Source: Cytophagaceae bacterium
GTDB lineage: Bacteria; Bacteroidota; Bacteroidia; Cytophagales; Cytophagaceae
Direction of reading: 5' to 3'
DNA: 11,530 bases
Assembly: GCA_021151805.1 (NCBI GenBank)
Contig: JAGKWN010000119.1
Span: 1 to 11,530 of the forward strand
Shown here: positions 6,187-11,530 of the stretch, one piece after another
Layout of the letters: every line of letters starts with the position of its first letter
Numbering within the stretch: the stretch's first letter is position 1
Notes under the pieces: model-generated
Told to the model about the DNA's origin: nothing
The model's database searches: none
The model's input: the letters and a program-made list of their open reading frames with translations, nothing else
Program-made: the position numbers and the translations under genes

Positions 6187-6504
6187 ATGGAAACAGACAT
6201 GAGTTTTTTTGAAGAAGTACATTTGCGGGAAACTGCTGCAGGGGAAAAAGTCTCTCGCAGCAACCCGTTGAATTTTAAAACAGGTTTGCTGGCCGGCGCT
6301 TTGTCTGTCATTTCTATCCTGCTTGTTGTCAGCTTCCAGAGCAGCAGCAAAGACAGTAATTTTGAAACACTTGCACTGCACTTGGATTCTATCCAGATCC
6401 AACAGAATGCACGCATGATTCAATTACTGGAAACCAATACCAAACGCGATACAACCATTGTACATATTATTACCCCTGATTTTAAAACCGATCAATCGGA
6501 ATAA
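6187..6504 (+). CDS. Small single-pass membrane protein, 105 aa
   Basis: An unrecognised 105-residue protein. Residues 1-30 are polar and acidic (SFFEEVHLRETAAGEKVSR), 32-50 form one hydrophobic membrane segment (TGLLAGALSVISILLVVSF), and 51-105 are hydrophilic with a possible short coiled coil (LALHLDSIQIQQNARMIQLL) followed by TTIVHIITPDF. The orientation is unclear; the lack of positive charge just before the membrane segment, apart from K23, R25 and K31, weakly suggests N-in. An alternative start at 6199 would remove four residues. It follows the 111-aa gene by 28 bp and is closed by a strong terminator at 6542, so the two form a small transcription unit. The function is unknown. Confidence 0.65.
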   Translation: METDMSFFEEVHLRETAAGEKVSRSNPLNFKTGLLAGALSVISILLVVSFQSSSKDSNFETLALHLDSIQIQQNARMIQLLETNTKRDTTIVHIITPDFKTDQSE

Positions 6505-6541
6505 GATACTATTGTTTCTTTCAGTATAGTTTATTTTCCGG

Positions 6542-6573
6542 AAGGGCTTTATAGCAATATAAAGCCCTTTTTG
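6542..6573 (+). terminator. Rho-independent terminator closing the two-gene unit
   Basis: AAGGGCTTTATA (6542-6553) pairs perfectly over 12 bp with TATAAAGCCCTT (6558-6569) around a GCAA tetraloop, and the T run reaches 6572. It separates the small-protein unit from the antiporter gene. Confidence 0.9.
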
Positions 6574-6581
6574 TATCTTTA
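6574..6581 (+). promoter_or_regulatory. Possible -7 element of the antiporter gene
   Basis: TATCTTTA is one base from TAnnTTTG and lies directly after the terminator, about 65 nt before the ATG at 6645. The -33 region would fall within the terminator stem and shows no clear TTG, so confidence is low. Confidence 0.3.
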
Positions 6582-6644
6582 ATGCGCCCTGCTCTTAGCG
6601 TCTGCGTAAACTGGGGCGCAGGATATATTACCTTTTCAACTGTT

Positions 6645-7820
6645 ATGAATATTTTAATCGCCGTTTGTTCTTTACTGTTGCTGGCCTATATTTTTGACCT
6701 GACATCGCATTTCACCAAAATTCCTTCTGTTATATTATTGCTTATTGCCGGCTGGCTGGTGCGCCAGGCATGTATGATATTTGAAATCACCATGCCTAAT
6801 CTTAATCCTTTGCTGCCGGTGCTTGGAACGGTAGGGCTGATCCTGATTGTGCTGGAAGGTGCATTGGAACTGAAAGTGGATAAGACCAAGCTGCCTATGA
6901 TCCGGAAATCGGTTGTGGTGGCTCTTGTGCCCATGGTCGTACTTGCATTCGTATTAGGATACTTTTTTCAGTTTATCGGTGGTTATACATTAAAAGACAG
7001 TCTTACTTACGCACTTCCGTTTTGTGTAATCAGCAGCGCCATTGCCATTCCTACTGTTAAAACATTTCATTCCGATATCCGCGACTTTGTTGTTTTCGAA
7101 ACCAGTCTGTCAGATATCCTGGGTGTGTTATTCTTCAATTTCGTTGCCTTGAATAGTGTCATCACAACCGATTCGCTCATCGATTTTTTTAAAGACATAG
7201 CAATCATTACGATACTATCATTTGTTGCTACAATCATTCTGTCTATGCTGATGACCCGGGTGGATCATCATATTAAGTACAGCCCCATTATTATTGTCGT
7301 TATTTTATTTTACGGCATTTCCAAAATTTATCATTTGCCAGGCTTGATCTTTATTATCATTTTCGGACTGTTGCTGGGAAACGTTATGGAAATAGGTAAA
7401 TACAAACCTTTTCGTAAAATCCGTTATATGGCAATCGCAGCCGAAGTTGAGAAGCTTCATGAAATCTGCACGGAAGGAGCATTTCTCGTACGTGCATTAT
7501 TTTTTCTGCTGTTTGGTTTTTTGATGGATACCGTTGAAATTGTTAATCCGGATACCATTCCATATGCACTTGGCATTGTATCCGCAATCATTGTTATACG
7601 TATGATACAGTTGCTGATCTACAAACTGCCATTGATGCCGCTCTTATTCATTGCGCCGAGGGGCCTGATCACAGTCTTGCTCTTCGTAGCAATTGTTCCG
7701 GAGCCAACTGGTCCGTTTTCCTTTAAATCACTGGTGATTCAGGTTATTGTGCTTACGGCTCTGGTAATGATGCTGGGTGTAATGTTTACACCTAAACACT
7801 TGCGTACAAAAAATGATTAG
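6645..7820 (+). CDS. CPA-type monovalent cation/proton antiporter
   Basis: A 391-residue inner-membrane protein of the Na_H_Exchanger family, expected to exchange Na+ or K+ for protons and so contribute to pH and salt homeostasis. About 11-13 hydrophobic segments span residues 2-380. Family landmarks are VGLILIVLEGALELKV (63-78), PFCVISSAIAIPTV (125-138), the core FETSLSDILGVLFF (151-164), LFFLLFGFLM (285-294) and the late-helix arginine motif APRGLITVLL (337-346). The catalytic region reads SLSD, with D157 present but Ser in place of the Asn of the usual CPA1 ND pair. I start at 6645 (MNILIAVCSLL). The frame is open upstream to 6582, but those residues lie in the promoter/leader zone and precede the first membrane helix. 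There is no cytoplasmic regulatory tail. The gene for a small GNAT-like protein follows 17 bp downstream. Ion specificity cannot be read. Confidence 0.88.
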   Translation: MNILIAVCSLLLLAYIFDLTSHFTKIPSVILLLIAGWLVRQACMIFEITMPNLNPLLPVLGTVGLILIVLEGALELKVDKTKLPMIRKSVVVALVPMVVLAFVLGYFFQFIGGYTLKDSLTYALPFCVISSAIAIPTVKTFHSDIRDFVVFETSLSDILGVLFFNFVALNSVITTDSLIDFFKDIAIITILSFVATIILSMLMTRVDHHIKYSPIIIVVILFYGISKIYHLPGLIFIIIFGLLLGNVMEIGKYKPFRKIRYMAIAAEVEKLHEICTEGAFLVRALFFLLFGFLMDTVEIVNPDTIPYALGIVSAIIVIRMIQLLIYKLPLMPLLFIAPRGLITVLLFVAIVPEPTGPFSFKSLVIQVIVLTALVMMLGVMFTPKHLRTKND

Positions 7821-7837
7821 ATAGAACTGCACGATAT

Positions 7838-8125
7838 ATGAACATTAACATCAACCACATCGCCGGAGATAAAAAAGGATATTTCACCGCAACTGGAAAT
7901 TCCGTTGAAGTAGGTCGCATAACATACGTAATGGCTGGTGATACGAAACTTGTGATTGAACATACCGAAGTGAATCCTACACACGAAGGTAATGGTATCG
8001 GTAAAAAGCTGGTGCTTGCCGTAGTAGATTATGCCATGGCGCATGATTTGAAAATACTGCCGGTGTGTCCGTTTGCAAAAGCATTGTTTGAAAAGATGCC
8101 GGAACTGAGTCCGGTGCTTTTCTGA
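7838..8125 (+). CDS. Small GNAT-like N-acetyltransferase (YjdJ type)
   Basis: A 95-residue protein matching the minimal GNAT family (Acetyltransf_CG/YjdJ-like), which keeps only the acetyl-CoA-binding core. The motif HTEVNPTHEGNGIGKKLV (residues 42-59) contains the beta-strand 4 and pyrophosphate-binding loop, and it is followed by a helix (AVVDYAMAHD) and LKILPVCPFAKALFEK (71-86), with the cysteine C77 typical of this subfamily. The length is normal. The substrate is unknown and members are mostly uncharacterised. The start at 7838 is the first ATG in frame after the antiporter stop, and the 17-bp gap suggests readthrough from that gene. No Shine-Dalgarno is present. Confidence 0.85.
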   Translation: MNININHIAGDKKGYFTATGNSVEVGRITYVMAGDTKLVIEHTEVNPTHEGNGIGKKLVLAVVDYAMAHDLKILPVCPFAKALFEKMPELSPVLF

Positions 8126-8150
8126 TGCATTCAATCCGTGACATTTTTAG

Positions 8151-8158
8151 TATCTTTG
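8151..8158 (+). promoter_or_regulatory. -7 element of miaE
   Basis: TATCTTTG is an exact TAnnTTTG match 23 nt before the miaE ATG. The expected -33 position (about 8128) has no TTG, so the promoter is supported by one element only. It would give a leader of roughly 15-20 nt. Confidence 0.5.
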
Positions 8159-8181
8159 TACTTCATCCATTTCTTTGATTT

Positions 8182-8763
8182 ATGCTAGGATTAAAATTGC
8201 CTACAGACCCACGCTGGGTTGAGATTGTTGAATCGAACATCCCCGAGATCTTAACTGATCATGCTTACTGCGAGCAGAAAGCTACAACCAATGCCATGTA
8301 TATCGTGATCAATTTTCCGGAGTATACTGAACTGGTGAGTGACATGATTGATCTGGCGCAGGAAGAACTGCAGCATTTTAAAATGGTACATGACATCATT
8401 AAAAAGAGAGGACTGGTATTGGGTCGGGAACGCAAAGATCCTTACGCAGGCGATATTTATGCATTCATGCGTAAAGGTCATATCCGCAAATATGTATTGA
8501 TTGATCGTTTATTATTTTCAGCATTGATTGAAGCCCGTAGCTGCGAACGTTTCCGTTTGCTGAGCGAGCAGATCAAAGATGAGGAATTGAAAACATTCTA
8601 CCGTGAATTGATGATCAGCGAAGCAACGCACTATACTACATTCATCAACTATGCCCGCAAGTACAGCGAAGGAGAAGATATTGATAAACGCTGGCAGGAA
8701 TTTCTTGATTACGAAGCAACAGTGATTGCCAAGTATGGAGAGAATGCTACGATGCACGGGTGA
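8182..8763 (+). CDS. miaE: tRNA-(ms2io6A37) hydroxylase MiaE
   Basis: A 193-residue diiron monooxygenase that hydroxylates the isopentenyl side chain of ms2i6A at position 37 of tRNAs reading codons that begin with U, using O2. The four-helix ferritin-like site is complete: E31 (DHAYCEQKA), E62 with H65 (EELQH), E117 (IEARSCERF) and E147 with H150 (SEATH), giving two ExxH motifs. The opening LGLKLPTDPRW is also typical of MiaE. The length fits the short form of the family. The start is the first ATG after a TATCTTTG promoter element. Its substrate depends on MiaA and MiaB, which are not in this window; the tRNA-Arg(ACG) in the window is not an expected target. A heptad repeat region begins 11 bp after the stop. 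Confidence 0.95.
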   Translation: MLGLKLPTDPRWVEIVESNIPEILTDHAYCEQKATTNAMYIVINFPEYTELVSDMIDLAQEELQHFKMVHDIIKKRGLVLGRERKDPYAGDIYAFMRKGHIRKYVLIDRLLFSALIEARSCERFRLLSEQIKDEELKTFYRELMISEATHYTTFINYARKYSEGEDIDKRWQEFLDYEATVIAKYGENATMHG

Positions 8764-8773
8764 TTTTCTAGTT

Positions 8774-8974
8774 GAAAGTGTAGAGTGTAAAGTGTATGTG
8801 TGTGGCAGAACAATTTTCGACACATCTTGTAATACAGCAGTCACTAATTACAGCTTATATTAAACTAACCAAGGATTACACTTTACACGCTAAAACTCTA
8901 CACTTTATCCTTTGTGCATCTGAAATAAATAGCCACTCGCACACAATTATTACCAGCCCAAACTCTACACTCTA
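8774..8974. repeat. Second heptad-based inverted-repeat region
   Basis: On the left, GAAAGTG, TAGAGTG and TAAAGTG (8774-8794) form a run of 7-bp units with the constant core AGTG, continuing loosely to 8804. On the right, TTACACT and TTACACG (8876-8889) and CTCTACACTTTA (8896-8907) are the inverse complements. AAAGTGTAGAGT (8776-8787) is the exact reverse complement of the joined right-arm pieces except for a short insertion at 8889-8895. A third block, AACTCTACACTCTA (8961-8974), runs to the start codon of the next gene. Between the arms (8805-8875) I see no gene or known element. Same architecture as the 4104-4230 repeat but a different 7-mer. Confidence 0.75.
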
Positions 8975-10168
8975 TTGAAATCAATTGCAATCATCGGTGG
9001 CGGACCTGCAGCACTTATGCTGGCTGCCATGCTGGATGAAAAAAAGTATACGGTTCATATATATGAAAAGAATACTGCAGTTGGTCGAAAATTTTTAGTA
9101 GCAGGAGACGGTGGTTTTAATCTCACACATTCGGAAGATATAGAAATATTCGTTACACGTTATACGCCGCAATATTTTTTAGAAGAAACACTTCGGGCAT
9201 TTACCAATAAAGATCTTTGTGATTGGCTGGCTGGTATAGGAATTGAAACCTATATCGGATCGAGCAAACGAATTTTTCCGGTACAGGGAATTAAACCCAT
9301 TGAAGTGCTGAATGCATTTCTTGAAAAGTTAAAAGCAAAAGGCGTGCAACTGCATGTTCGGCATGAGTGGACTGGTTGGAGTGAAAATAATACGCTACAG
9401 TTTTTGACGAAAGAAGGAACGGTATCAATAAAAGCAGATGTTGTTGTTTACGCATTGGGGGGCGGTAGTTGGAAGGTAACAGGCTCTGACGGATCGTGGC
9501 TGAATTTGTTTCAGCAAAAAAGCATTGAAGCGATACCGTTTCAGGCTTCAAATTGTTCCTGGCAGATTCAATGGCCTGCTATGTTTATAGCAAAGCATGA
9601 AGGTAAGTGGCTCAAGAATATTTCTGTGGCTACGGAAGGCAGAGAACGGAAAGGCGAGTTGGTTATAACGGTATCCGGTGTTGAGGGCGGCGCTGCTTAT
9701 GCATTGAGTCCGCTGTTGAGAAAACAACTCAGTGAAAAAGGTGTCGCTGAAATAAAGATCGATTTCAAACCTACGTTTTCAAAAGAAGAACTTGTTCAAA
9801 GGCTCGGTGTCAAATCTGGAAAATCTGTTACAGAAATTCTAATGAAAGAATTGAAATTGACAAATACACAGATTGCTTTACTGAAGACGTTTTTATCGAA
9901 GGAAGATTTTATGGATGCTGCCAAACTTGCTGCATCGGTTAAAAGTTTTACATTACCTGTAATAGACGCTGGTCCGATAGATGAGGCAATATCAACCGTA
10001 GGTGGAATTGCTTTAGCGGAAGTAGATGAGAATTTTCAGCTGAAAAGTTTATCTCAGCATTATGTGATTGGTGAGATGTTGGATTGGGATGCACCTACAG
10101 GCGGTTACTTATTGCAAGGCTGTTTCAGCATGGGAGCAGCTGTGGCAAAACAGCTGAATGAATATTAA
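8975..10168 (+). CDS. BaiN/HI0933-type FAD-dependent flavoprotein (TIGR03862-like)
   Basis: A 397-residue flavoprotein of the HI0933/BaiN superfamily, close in layout to the PP_4765-type group (TIGR03862). The N-terminal Rossmann motif IAIIGGGPAALMLAAML (residues 4-20) binds FAD, with acidic E31 at the end of beta-2 for the ribose. GRKFLVAGDGGFNLTHSE (37-54) is the family signature. VVVYALGGGSWKVTGSDGSW (156-175) and the C-terminal APTGGYLLQGCFSMGAA, the second FAD contact, complete the fold. The reaction is unknown for this branch; related proteins are NAD(P)H-dependent reductases. The start is TTG at 8975: a stop occurs in frame at 8930, no ATG or GTG lies between, and the Rossmann motif begins four residues later. 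The codons before TTG are heptad repeat. No Shine-Dalgarno or promoter is clear. Confidence 0.9.
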   Translation: MKSIAIIGGGPAALMLAAMLDEKKYTVHIYEKNTAVGRKFLVAGDGGFNLTHSEDIEIFVTRYTPQYFLEETLRAFTNKDLCDWLAGIGIETYIGSSKRIFPVQGIKPIEVLNAFLEKLKAKGVQLHVRHEWTGWSENNTLQFLTKEGTVSIKADVVVYALGGGSWKVTGSDGSWLNLFQQKSIEAIPFQASNCSWQIQWPAMFIAKHEGKWLKNISVATEGRERKGELVITVSGVEGGAAYALSPLLRKQLSEKGVAEIKIDFKPTFSKEELVQRLGVKSGKSVTEILMKELKLTNTQIALLKTFLSKEDFMDAAKLAASVKSFTLPVIDAGPIDEAISTVGGIALAEVDENFQLKSLSQHYVIGEMLDWDAPTGGYLLQGCFSMGAAVAKQLNEY

Positions 10169-10183
10169 ACAGTAAAATGAATT

Positions 10184-10191
10184 TATTTTTG
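10184..10191 (+). promoter_or_regulatory. Possible -7 element of the methyltransferase gene
   Basis: TATTTTTG is an exact match to TAnnTTTG, 55 nt before the ATG at 10247. No TTG is found at the expected -33 position, and the region is A+T-rich, so chance is possible. Confidence 0.4.
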
Positions 10192-10246
10192 CTTTCAATA
10201 AATATTTCAGAATAATGAAACTTTTAAATCAATATAGTTTGTAAGC

Positions 10247-10897
10247 ATGGAAGAAGAACAACTCAAAGCAATAGCGGCACAGCTCAGACAACCGCATGGC
10301 CGCAAAGGTACAGAGATGGGAGATTTGATGAATGAATCAAATGGAAACATGACACGGCAGACGATCAATAGCCTGAGTATACAGGATGGCGACCAGATAC
10401 TGGAGCTGGGGCATGGCAACTGCGCGCATTTAGCCTATCTTCTGGATCGTTATAAGATTTCGTACTACGGACTCGAAATATCAGATTTGATGCATGCCGA
10501 AGCACAACAGATCAATAAAGTTTATGTGGAAAAAAAGCAGGCATTCTTTTTTATGTATGACGGAAAGGATATTCCTTTTGCTGAGAATTATTTTGACAAA
10601 GCATATACGGTGAATACCCTCTACTTCTGGGCTGAGCCGGTAAAACTGTTGAATGATATCTATCGGGTGATGAAACCCGGTGGCGAATTCAGTATTGGTT
10701 TTGCGCAGAAATCATTTATGTCGCAGCTGCCTTTCACTCAATATGGTTTTACTTTATATGATACAAAGGAAGCTGAAGCACTCGCTGCTAAAACAAATTT
10801 TAAAATATTAAAAACAGAAACACAGGTTGAGAAGATCAAAGGTAAAATCGGCGGACTTGTTGATCGGGAATTTACCATACTTACATTGATCAAATAA
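10247..10897 (+). CDS. Class I SAM-dependent methyltransferase
   Basis: A 216-residue methyltransferase with a Methyltransf_11-like Rossmann fold that uses S-adenosylmethionine. Motif I is ILELGHGNCAHLAYLL (residues 51-66), the ribose-binding acidic residue is E77 in YYGLEIS, the region KDIPFAENYFDKAYTVNTLYFW (107-128) covers motif II and the strand after it, and VMKPGGEFSIGF (141-152) is motif III. The N-terminal 40 residues (RQPHGRKGTEMGDLMNESN) resemble the cap region of ubiquinone/menaquinone-type and other small-molecule methyltransferases. The substrate cannot be inferred. The gene is 78 bp downstream of the flavoprotein gene and ends 3 bp before the end of a convergent lipoprotein gene. 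No Shine-Dalgarno is seen. Confidence 0.9.
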   Translation: MEEEQLKAIAAQLRQPHGRKGTEMGDLMNESNGNMTRQTINSLSIQDGDQILELGHGNCAHLAYLLDRYKISYYGLEISDLMHAEAQQINKVYVEKKQAFFFMYDGKDIPFAENYFDKAYTVNTLYFWAEPVKLLNDIYRVMKPGGEFSIGFAQKSFMSQLPFTQYGFTLYDTKEAEALAAKTNFKILKTETQVEKIKGKIGGLVDREFTILTLIK

Positions 10898-10900
10898 AAA

Positions 10901-11032
10901 TCAATCACAGCCCTGCGGGCAAGGCCTCTTCTTAGTCATTTTGCCGCCGTACTGGCCTGCTTTGGATGAGGCACAACTGCAAAAAATAATAAGCGTTACC
11001 GAAACAGATAGTATATAAAGTACTTTTTTCAT
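10901..11032 (-). CDS. Tiny predicted lipoprotein, 43 aa
   Basis: A 43-codon gene. The N-terminus MKKVLYILSVSVTLIIFCSC is a type II signal peptide with the lipidated cysteine at residue 20 (FCSC), followed by a short polar mature part of 24 residues that ends RPCPQGCD, with two further cysteines. I know of many tiny Bacteroidota lipoproteins but do not recognise this one. The Lys-Lys start, hydrophobic core and lipobox make a chance frame unlikely. It lies 36 bp downstream of the Tic20/DUF4870-like gene on the same strand, so they may share a transcript. The ATG is partly buried in a 19-bp hairpin (10988-11050). It ends 3 bp from the end of the convergent methyltransferase gene. Confidence 0.65.
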   Translation of the reverse strand: MKKVLYILSVSVTLIIFCSCASSKAGQYGGKMTKKRPCPQGCD

Positions 11033-11050
11033 GTTTCGATAACGCTTATT
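10988..11050 (-). promoter_or_regulatory. Long hairpin enclosing the start codon of the 43-aa lipoprotein gene
   Basis: The arms 10988-11006 and 11032-11050 are inverse complements at 18 of 19 positions. In the minus-strand transcript the one mismatch is a U-G wobble, so the RNA stem is continuous over 19 bp with a 25-nt loop. The A of the start codon is in the stem and the rest of the AUG opens the loop; the 3' arm is coding (signal-peptide codons). It could limit translation, or act as a processing or termination site after the upstream DUF4870-like gene. There is no strong U tract on either strand. Confidence 0.6.
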
Positions 11051-11068
11051 TTATCTTAATTGATATAA

Positions 11069-11386
11069 TTAACGAATGAAATTTTTAAACCATTCCTGGA
11101 AATATTCTCCCACATAAAATACCGGTTTCTCTTCTTCTTTTAAAGCACTCAATAAACCGAGGATCCAAAGTGCCAGGCAGGCAAGCTCAAAAGGGAAAAG
11201 AAGGAAGTATACTCTGAAGAAACCAAGAATAATGGAACCTGCAATAAACATAAGCTGCAGCCCGAGTGTTTGTCTCAAGTGAAAACGCGCAATGGAATCT
11301 TTGGTGCGATTGTCCAGATACAATACAAAAGCCAGAATCCATATGATAGGGATATACGATAGTAAGGCAATTGATTTTCCGTTCAT
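11069..11386 (-). CDS. Small multi-pass membrane protein, Tic20/DUF4870-like
   Basis: A 105-residue membrane protein with about three hydrophobic segments: residues 4-23 (KSIALLSYIPIIWILAFVLY), about 42-60 (GLQLMFIAGSIILGFFRVY) and about 61-81 (FLLFPFELACLALWILGLL). ARFHLRQTLGLQL (33-45) matches the FHxRQ loop typical of the DUF4870/Tic20-like group, and the end is a polar amphipathic tail (GEYFQEWFKNF). The function of bacterial members is unknown; the Tic20 similarity is to a chloroplast import component and does not prove transport. The length is typical. The start ATG at 11386 begins MNGKSIALLSYI, the usual family opening. No Shine-Dalgarno or convincing -7 element was found upstream. The 43-aa lipoprotein gene follows 36 bp downstream. 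Confidence 0.8.
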   Translation of the reverse strand: MNGKSIALLSYIPIIWILAFVLYLDNRTKDSIARFHLRQTLGLQLMFIAGSIILGFFRVYFLLFPFELACLALWILGLLSALKEEEKPVFYVGEYFQEWFKNFIR

Positions 11387-11462
11387 AGTATATTTATTTT
11401 CAATTTGTTGGATAGTTCTTTAGCCGTCTGCAAGTTAAATATTTTAAATAGTAATCAGGAAA

Positions 11463-11487
11463 ACAATGGTTAGAATGTACCCATTGT
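11463..11487. repeat. Short inverted repeat ACAATGG/CCATTGT
   Basis: ACAATGG (11463-11469) and CCATTGT (11481-11487) are perfect 7-bp inverse complements with an 11-nt spacer, about 80-100 bp upstream of the minus-strand membrane protein gene. It could be an operator for that gene or for a plus-strand gene beyond the window. A TAGTTTTG (11502-11509) that matches TAnnTTTG follows on the plus strand. The evidence is weak. Confidence 0.3.
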
Positions 11488-11530
11488 GAGTAATAATGGA
11501 TTAGTTTTGTCAAAATAATTATATAATAAC

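Noticed and set aside
6175..6423. Two overlapping minus-strand frames opposite the 105-aa membrane protein gene
   Set aside because: The plus-strand frame has a clean membrane segment and sits between a partner gene and a terminator; the antisense frames show no features.
6582..6644. Longer start for the antiporter at ATG 6582
   Set aside because: It follows a possible -7 element by one base, so it would lie before or at the transcription start. The extra 21 residues are not like the family N-terminus.
8796..8978. A 60-codon plus-strand frame between miaE and the flavoprotein gene
   Set aside because: It consists of heptad repeat and spacer sequence, has no recognisable protein features and overlaps the flavoprotein start.
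10909..10921. GCCC-TGC-GGGC as a terminator between the methyltransferase and the lipoprotein gene
   Set aside because: The stem is only 4 bp, lies within lipoprotein coding sequence and has no adjoining T tract on the plus strand.
11447..11458. Single copy of the heptad-like string aaatagtaatcag near the right end
   Set aside because: It matches 13 nt of the left arm at 4113-4125 but stands alone with no 7-bp repetition or inverted partner, so chance is likely.

Overview
This 11.5 kb window looks like chromosomal DNA from a member of the Bacteroidota, most likely a Cytophaga-like organism of the order Cytophagales; the species cannot be proven from the sequence alone. The reasons are: a TonB-dependent receptor with an N-terminal carboxypeptidase-like domain followed directly by a DUF4249 lipoprotein; several promoters with the Bacteroidota -7 element TAnnTTTG; almost no Shine-Dalgarno sequences before genes (one striking exception); low-to-moderate G+C; and Bacteroidota-type lipoboxes. 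It is mostly ordinary housekeeping and accessory sequence, with no phage, insertion sequence, CRISPR array or defence island.

Layout. 49-3195 (+): an outer-membrane receptor and its DUF4249 partner lipoprotein, probably one transcript and one uptake or surface-sensing unit. 3189-4097 (-): a lipid kinase of the diacylglycerol/YegS type, converging on the lipoprotein gene with a 7-bp overlap. 4104-4230: a long imperfect inverted repeat made of degenerate 7-bp units, lying between the lipid kinase and a divergent gene at 4262-5302 (+). The product of that gene has no family I recognise by name, but it carries what looks like a full set of kinase-fold landmarks. 5372-5448 (+): tRNA-Arg(ACG), with its own promoter and terminator.

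5482-6573: a promoter, a long structured leader, and two small unknown genes (111 aa soluble, 105 aa single-pass membrane), closed by a strong terminator. The first of these genes has a perfect AGGAGG ribosome-binding site, which is exceptional for this phylum. 6645-8125 (+): a CPA-type cation/proton antiporter and a small GNAT-like acetyltransferase, probably cotranscribed. 8182-8763 (+): the tRNA hydroxylase MiaE with its own promoter.

8774-8974: a second heptad-based inverted-repeat region with a different 7-mer. It runs straight into the TTG start codon of a BaiN/HI0933-type flavoprotein (8975-10168). 10247-10897 (+): a class I SAM-dependent methyltransferase. On the minus strand at the right end lie a Tic20/DUF4870-like membrane protein (11386-11069) and, downstream of it, a 43-aa lipoprotein (11032-10901). 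The start codon of that lipoprotein sits in a 19-bp hairpin.

The best candidates for something undescribed are: (1) the two intergenic heptad inverted repeats, one of which carries promoter-like ends facing both flanking genes; (2) the kinase-fold protein at 4262-5302 paired with the lipid kinase; (3) the single Shine-Dalgarno-bearing gene with a long structured leader; and (4) the start-codon-sequestering hairpin of the tiny lipoprotein.
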